Source of the DNA: Aeromonas allosaccharophila
GTDB lineage: Bacteria; Pseudomonadota; Gammaproteobacteria; Enterobacterales; Aeromonadaceae
Assembly: GCF_000819685.1 (NCBI RefSeq)
Contig: NZ_CDBR01000062.1
Location: 1-64,000, forward strand
DNA: 64,000 nucleotides
Direction of reading: 5' to 3'
Position numbers and translations under genes: made by a program. Positions within the stretch are counted from its first letter, which is position 1, and every line of letters starts with the position of its first letter. The notes beneath the pieces were generated by a model. The model made no database searches. It was given only the letters and a program-made list of their open reading frames with translations, and was not told the origin of the DNA. Below are positions 60,153-64,000 of this stretch, piece after piece.

Positions 60153-60188
60153 ATCAACTAAATTTGATATTAATATCAATAAAATCAA
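60153..60188. promoter_or_regulatory. Phased TTGAT/ATCAA half-site array upstream of cyuA
   Basis: Half-sites ATCAA (60153), TTGAT (60164), ATCAA (60175) and ATCAA (60184) start 11, 11 and 9 bp apart, close to one helical turn. The middle pair forms a perfect 16-bp palindrome (60164-60179). It lies about 150 bases upstream of cyuA in AT-rich DNA. FNR sites have a 4-bp gap between halves; this one has 6, so a different regulator, such as an Lrp-type protein, is more likely. Confidence 0.5.
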
Positions 60189-60284
60189 ATTAAGTTGCGC
60201 AGCATCGCTTTTTTCAGCGTTATTATGCCCACCTTTTAACAAAGTGCGACAATTTGTGAAGTCGCGCACAGACGGCGCGATGAC

Positions 60285-61061
60285 TCAGAGGTGATAGCGA
60301 GCCAGCAGCTGCTGATAGGCGGGCGTCTGCTTGAATGCTTTGAGCGCGGAGGAGAACTGGATGGCCAGCTGATCGTGGCCAGGCTTGCGGGTAAAACCCA
60401 GGAAGTTGCGGTTGTCGTCGGTCAACAGGCGGCTACCATTGAGCACCTGATCCTGCAGCCCCTGAGTGCGCAGCAGATACCGACCGACCCGTTCGTTGAG
60501 CACCACCCCGTCCAGCCTGCCAGCCATCATCAGGTGCAACTGCTTGATCATGTTGCCATCGCCGGTCATGGCAACCCGGATGACCCCCTTATCGGCCAGA
60601 AAATCAGGGCTGTAGGCATAGTCGGCCTGAACGCCGATCCGCAGCCCCTTGAGGTCGGAGAGTTGCTCGAATTTCACCGGGCGATCCGCCGGATAGAAGA
60701 GCACCTCGCCGCTGAGAGATAGCGGCTCTTCGGGATAGTGGAGCCACTGCTGGCGAGCCTCGATATAGAAGACATCGAGTACCGCATCCCCTTGCTTGAG
60801 ACGGGCCTGCTGCAATACCCGCTTCCAGGGCAGTACCCTCACCTCGGTGCGATAGCCCAGTTGCAGCAACACGGCGCGGGCCAGCTCGAGATCGGCCCCC
60901 ACCAGCTCGCCATTGTCACTGCGCATCACATAGGGAGGCCACAGCTCGGTCAGTATGGTCAGGGTCGGGGGCTCGTCTGCCAGCGCGCTGCAGCCCAACA
61001 CCAGCGAGACCAACAGCCAACCGCCTTGCCACCCCCGTCGCCACATCCGCTGCCAATCCAT
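60285..61061 (-). CDS. Orphan periplasmic solute-binding protein (SBP family 3)
   Basis: The 258-aa product has a signal segment (about 8-32, LLVSLVLGCSALADE) that may be cleaved after ALA or processed as a lipoprotein at Cys. The family 3 fold is shown by LWPPYVMRSDNGELVGADLE and IGVQADYAYSP. ATG 61061 has GGAG eight bases upstream; an ATG two codons earlier is too close to it. No transporter genes adjoin. It lies between pntB and the cyuA control region. Confidence 0.8.
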   Translation of the reverse strand: MDWQRMWRRGWQGGWLLVSLVLGCSALADEPPTLTILTELWPPYVMRSDNGELVGADLELARAVLLQLGYRTEVRVLPWKRVLQQARLKQGDAVLDVFYIEARQQWLHYPEEPLSLSGEVLFYPADRPVKFEQLSDLKGLRIGVQADYAYSPDFLADKGVIRVAMTGDGNMIKQLHLMMAGRLDGVVLNERVGRYLLRTQGLQDQVLNGSRLLTDDNRNFLGFTRKPGHDQLAIQFSSALKAFKQTPAYQQLLARYHL

Positions 61062-61111
61062 GGGCATATCTCCATACCGCCATGGTTTGAGAGTATACAA
61101 TCCGGGGGTAA

Positions 61112-61136
61112 TAAAAAAGGAGGCCGAAGCCTCCTT
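61112..61136 (-). terminator. Intrinsic terminator of pntAB
   Basis: AAGGAGGC / GCCTCCTT with a TTCG loop is followed by TTTTATT on the minus strand, 24 bases after the pntB stop. Confidence 0.93.
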
Positions 61137-61159
61137 GTTATGCGATACCTGACAGACAC

Positions 61160-62644
61160 TTACAGTGCTTTGAGGATCGCCTCGACGCTGGCCTTGGCAT
61201 CGCCAAACAGCATCTGGGTATTCTCTTTGAAGAACAGCGGGTTCTGGACACCGGCGTAGCCAGTGTTCATGGAGCGCTTGAAGCCGATGACGTTCTGCGC
61301 TTTCCACACTTCCAGTACCGGCATCCCGGCGATCGGGCTGCCCGGATCTTCCATCGCGGCCGGGTTGACGGTGTCGTTGGCACCAATCACCAGCACGGTG
61401 TCGGTATCGGCGAAGTCGTCGTTGATCTCGTCCATTTCCAGCACGATGTCATACGGGACTTTCGCTTCAGCCAGCAGCACGTTCATGTGGCCTGGCAGAC
61501 GACCGGCAACCGGGTGGATACCGAAGCGCACCTTGACGCCGCGATCACGCAGCTTCTGGGTGATTTCAGCCACCGGATACTGGGCCTGTGCCACCGCCAT
61601 GCCGTAGCCTGGGGTGATGATGACGGAGCTGGAGTTCTTCAGCAGGTCAGCCACTTCCTCGGCGCTGGTTTCGCGGTATTCGCCCATCTCCTGATCAGCC
61701 GTGGAGGCCACGCCATCGGAGCCGAAGCCACCGGCGATCACCGAGATGAAGGAGCGGTTCATCGCCTTGCACATGATGTAAGAGAGGATCGCACCGGAGG
61801 AACCCACCAGCGCACCCACCACGATCAGCAGGTCGTTGGAGAGCATGAAGCCCGCCGCCGCTGCCGCCCAACCGGAGTAGGAGTTGAGCATGGAGACCAC
61901 CACCGGCATGTCGGCGCCACCTATGCTGGCCACCAGATGCCAGCCAAAGGCGAAGGCGATCAGGGTCATCACCAGCAGAGCGAAGGTAGAGCCGCCCGCG
62001 TTGACGAAGTAGACCATCAGCGCCAGAGAGGCGACCACAGCCAGCAGGTTCAACTTGTGGCGGTGCGGCAGCATCAGCGGCTTGGAGGAGATCAGACCTC
62101 GCAATTTGCCGAAGGCAACCACGGAACCGGTGAAGGTCACGGCACCGATGAAGACGCCCAGGAAGATTTCGACCAGGTGGATGTTCAGCATGGCGCCGGT
62201 GAGGTGCTCGACCTGGGCGACGCTGGCCGCCTGTTCGAACGCCGCACGAGCGGCTGCCAGAGTCGCATCCAGGTTGGAACCAACGGAGACGACTACCTCA
62301 GCAGGAGCAGACGGGTGCAGATCGATGAAGCTGTTGAAGCCCACCAGCACTGCCGCCATACCCACGAAGCTGTGCAGCACGGCCACCAGCTCGGGCATCT
62401 CGGTCATCTCGACCTTGAGCGCCAGACGCACGCCGATGGCACCGCCGATCACCATGGCCAGGATGATCCAGTGAACGCCACTGGTCTCCGGGTTGAATAC
62501 GGTGGCGAGCAGGGCGATAGCCATACCCGCGATACCGAACAGGTTGCCATGCTTGGCCGTTTCTTGCTTCGACAGTCCCGCGAGACTGAGGATGAAGAGC
62601 ACGGCGGCAACGATATAGGATGCTGTTACCAGTCCTTGAGACAC
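61160..62644 (-). CDS. pntB: NAD(P) transhydrogenase subunit beta
   Basis: The 494-aa inner-membrane subunit carries membrane domain II and the NADP(H)-binding domain III ([42 protein letters not shown]). It couples proton entry to NADPH formation. An insertion of about 32-40 residues (near 107-150), rich in Ala, lies in the loop after GFNSF; E. coli PntB is 462 aa. It starts 11 bases after pntA. Confidence 0.95.
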   Translation of the reverse strand: MSQGLVTASYIVAAVLFILSLAGLSKQETAKHGNLFGIAGMAIALLATVFNPETSGVHWIILAMVIGGAIGVRLALKVEMTEMPELVAVLHSFVGMAAVLVGFNSFIDLHPSAPAEVVVSVGSNLDATLAAARAAFEQAASVAQVEHLTGAMLNIHLVEIFLGVFIGAVTFTGSVVAFGKLRGLISSKPLMLPHRHKLNLLAVVASLALMVYFVNAGGSTFALLVMTLIAFAFGWHLVASIGGADMPVVVSMLNSYSGWAAAAAGFMLSNDLLIVVGALVGSSGAILSYIMCKAMNRSFISVIAGGFGSDGVASTADQEMGEYRETSAEEVADLLKNSSSVIITPGYGMAVAQAQYPVAEITQKLRDRGVKVRFGIHPVAGRLPGHMNVLLAEAKVPYDIVLEMDEINDDFADTDTVLVIGANDTVNPAAMEDPGSPIAGMPVLEVWKAQNVIGFKRSMNTGYAGVQNPLFFKENTQMLFGDAKASVEAILKAL

Positions 62645-62655
62645 GTTAAACCCCC

Positions 62656-64000
62656 TTAATCCTTACGGAACATCTTCAGCATGCGCTGAGTGACGGTGAA
62701 ACCGCCGAAGATGTTGATACTGGCAATCAGCACGGCGACGAACGCCAGCGCGGTGACCAGGGTCGACCCTTGCCCGATCTGCAGCAGGGCACCGACCACG
62801 ATAATGCCGGAGATGGCATTGGTGACCGACATCAGCGGCGTATGCAGGGCGTGCGAAACGTTCCACACCACGTAGTAACCGACCACACAGGCCAGGATGA
62901 ATACGGTGAAGTGGGAGAGGAAGGCAGCCGGGGCAACGGACGCAATCCAGCCGAAGGCGGCGATGCCGAGGGCACCGAACACGAACTTCTTGTTGGAGGG
63001 CTTGGCCGCTTCTTTCTTGGCGGCCGGTTTGGCGGCAGCCGGTTTTTGCGGGGCGGCAGAGACGGAGATGGCGGGCGGCGGGAAGGTCACTTCACCGGCC
63101 TGGATCACCGTCATGTTGCGCTGAACCACGTCTTCGAAGTTGATGGCAACGTTGCCGTCCTTCTCCTTGCACATCAGCTTCATCAGGTTGACCAGGTTGG
63201 TACCGTAGAGCTGGGAGGATTGGGCAGGCAGACGACCCGGCAGATCGGTGTAACCGATCACCTTGACGCCGTTGGCGGTGACATGCAGTTCACCCGGCAC
63301 TGTGTATTCGCAGTTACCACCAGCCTGAGCGGCCATGTCCACGATGACGGAGCCCGGCTTCATGCTGTCGACCATCTCTTTGGTGATCAGCTTGGGAGCC
63401 GGCTTGCCCGGGATCAGAGCGGTGGTGATGATGATGTCCACCTCTTTGGCCTGCTGGGCGAACAGCTCCATCTCGGCCTTGATGAACTCTTCGCTCATCA
63501 CCTTGGCATAACCATCGCTGGATGCGCCGTCTTCGCCACCGAAGTCCAGTTTGAGGAATTCCCCACCCATGGATTCGATCTGCTCGGCCACTTCCAGACG
63601 GGTATCGAACGCACGCACGATGGCACCGAGGGAACCGGCCGTACCGATGGCGGCCAGACCGGCGACACCGGCACCGATCACCAACACCTTGGCAGGCGGC
63701 ACTTTACCGGCTGCGGTGATTTGACCGGTGAAGAAGCGACCGAACTGGTGCGCAGCTTCAACCACGGCGCGATAGCCACCGATGTTGGCCATGGAGGAGA
63801 GGGCATCGAGGGACTGGGCACGGGAGATCCGCGGCACCATATCCATCGCCATCACATTGATGTTGCGCTCGGACAGCTTCTTGACCAGCTCAGGGTTCTG
63901 GGCAGGCCAAATGAAGCTCACCAGAGTGGCACCATCTTTAATTTGTGCGATCTCGGCATCGGTCGGCGCATTGACCTTGAAGATAAGGTCGGCTTGCCAG
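62656..64000 (-). CDS. pntA: NAD(P) transhydrogenase subunit alpha (5' end beyond the window)
   Basis: The frame runs to the right edge; about 60 N-terminal residues are missing by comparison with E. coli PntA (510 aa). Seen are the alanine-dehydrogenase-like NAD(H) domain ([20 protein letters not shown]), a Lys/Ala/Pro-rich linker (about [18 protein letters not shown]), and the membrane helices ending in [17 protein letters not shown]. Two ATGs inside the frame, such as 63921, are not the true start. Confidence 0.94.
   Translation of the reverse strand, partial: WQADLIFKVNAPTDAEIAQIKDGATLVSFIWPAQNPELVKKLSERNINVMAMDMVPRISRAQSLDALSSMANIGGYRAVVEAAHQFGRFFTGQITAAGKVPPAKVLVIGAGVAGLAAIGTAGSLGAIVRAFDTRLEVAEQIESMGGEFLKLDFGGEDGASSDGYAKVMSEEFIKAEMELFAQQAKEVDIIITTALIPGKPAPKLITKEMVDSMKPGSVIVDMAAQAGGNCEYTVPGELHVTANGVKVIGYTDLPGRLPAQSSQLYGTNLVNLMKLMCKEKDGNVAINFEDVVQRNMTVIQAGEVTFPPPAISVSAAPQKPAAAKPAAKKEAAKPSNKKFVFGALGIAAFGWIASVAPAAFLSHFTVFILACVVGYYVVWNVSHALHTPLMSVTNAISGIIVVGALLQIGQGSTLVTALAFVAVLIASINIFGGFTVTQRMLKMFRKD

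Noticed and set aside
60164..60179. TTGAT...ATCAA as a classical FNR box
   Set aside because: The gap between half-sites is six bases; FNR requires four. Kept only as an unassigned operator candidate.

Overview
The window is chromosomal DNA of a gammaproteobacterium, most probably Aeromonas (inference). The grounds are protein sequences and gene order intermediate between enterics and vibrios, with asnC/asnA, ktrAB, torCA, glrK-qseG-glrR, msrPQ and pntAB, and GC-rich coding DNA. I see no insertion sequence, phage or CRISPR array; almost everything is housekeeping.

Region 1 (1-21.8 kb, all minus strand) is a translation/transcription supercluster. In transcription order: tRNA-Tyr, tRNA-Gly, a decayed tRNA-Thr, tufB, tRNA-Trp, secE, nusG, rplK, rplA, rplJ, rplL, rpoB, rpoC, a YheO-type regulator, ridA, tusDCB, rpsL, rpsG, fusA, tufA, gmhB. 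It ends in the promoters and leader of an rRNA operon whose 16S gene lies beyond the left edge. The rif and str regions, far apart in E. coli, are contiguous here. Three successive transcription units begin at promoters whose -10 box sits inside an inverted repeat.

Region 2 (22-29.3 kb): coaA; murB-birA (overlapping); ktrA-ktrB (overlapping) for potassium uptake; topB behind a LexA-type box.

Region 3 (29.3-36.3 kb): a two-gene signalling module (hybrid kinase with pseudo-receiver and cyclic-nucleotide-type domain, plus a stand-alone receiver). It is divergent from torC-torA, which encode TMAO-type anaerobic respiration. An acidic unknown gene follows.

Region 4 (36.4-45 kb): a PhoP/PhoQ-like two-component system with PepSY proteins; msrP-msrQ for repair of oxidised periplasmic methionine; a DUF1097 protein; glrK-qseG-glrR, whose GlrR lacks the sigma-54-contacting loops. 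Two tiny membrane-protein genes (31 and 30 aa) sit upstream of msrP and glrK.

Region 5 (45-55.6 kb): an HPPK-like gene convergent with folM; a CBS protein; a membrane protein; an orphan solute-binding protein; asnC/asnA divergent; rluD-pgeF-clpB with a heat-shock-type promoter before clpB; bamD.

Region 6 (55.7-64 kb): a cysteine-catabolic set (cyuA, tcyP, CoA-disulfide-reductase-like flavoprotein) preceded by phased TTGAT/ATCAA half-sites; a second orphan solute-binding protein; pntB and the 3' part of pntA, cut by the right edge.
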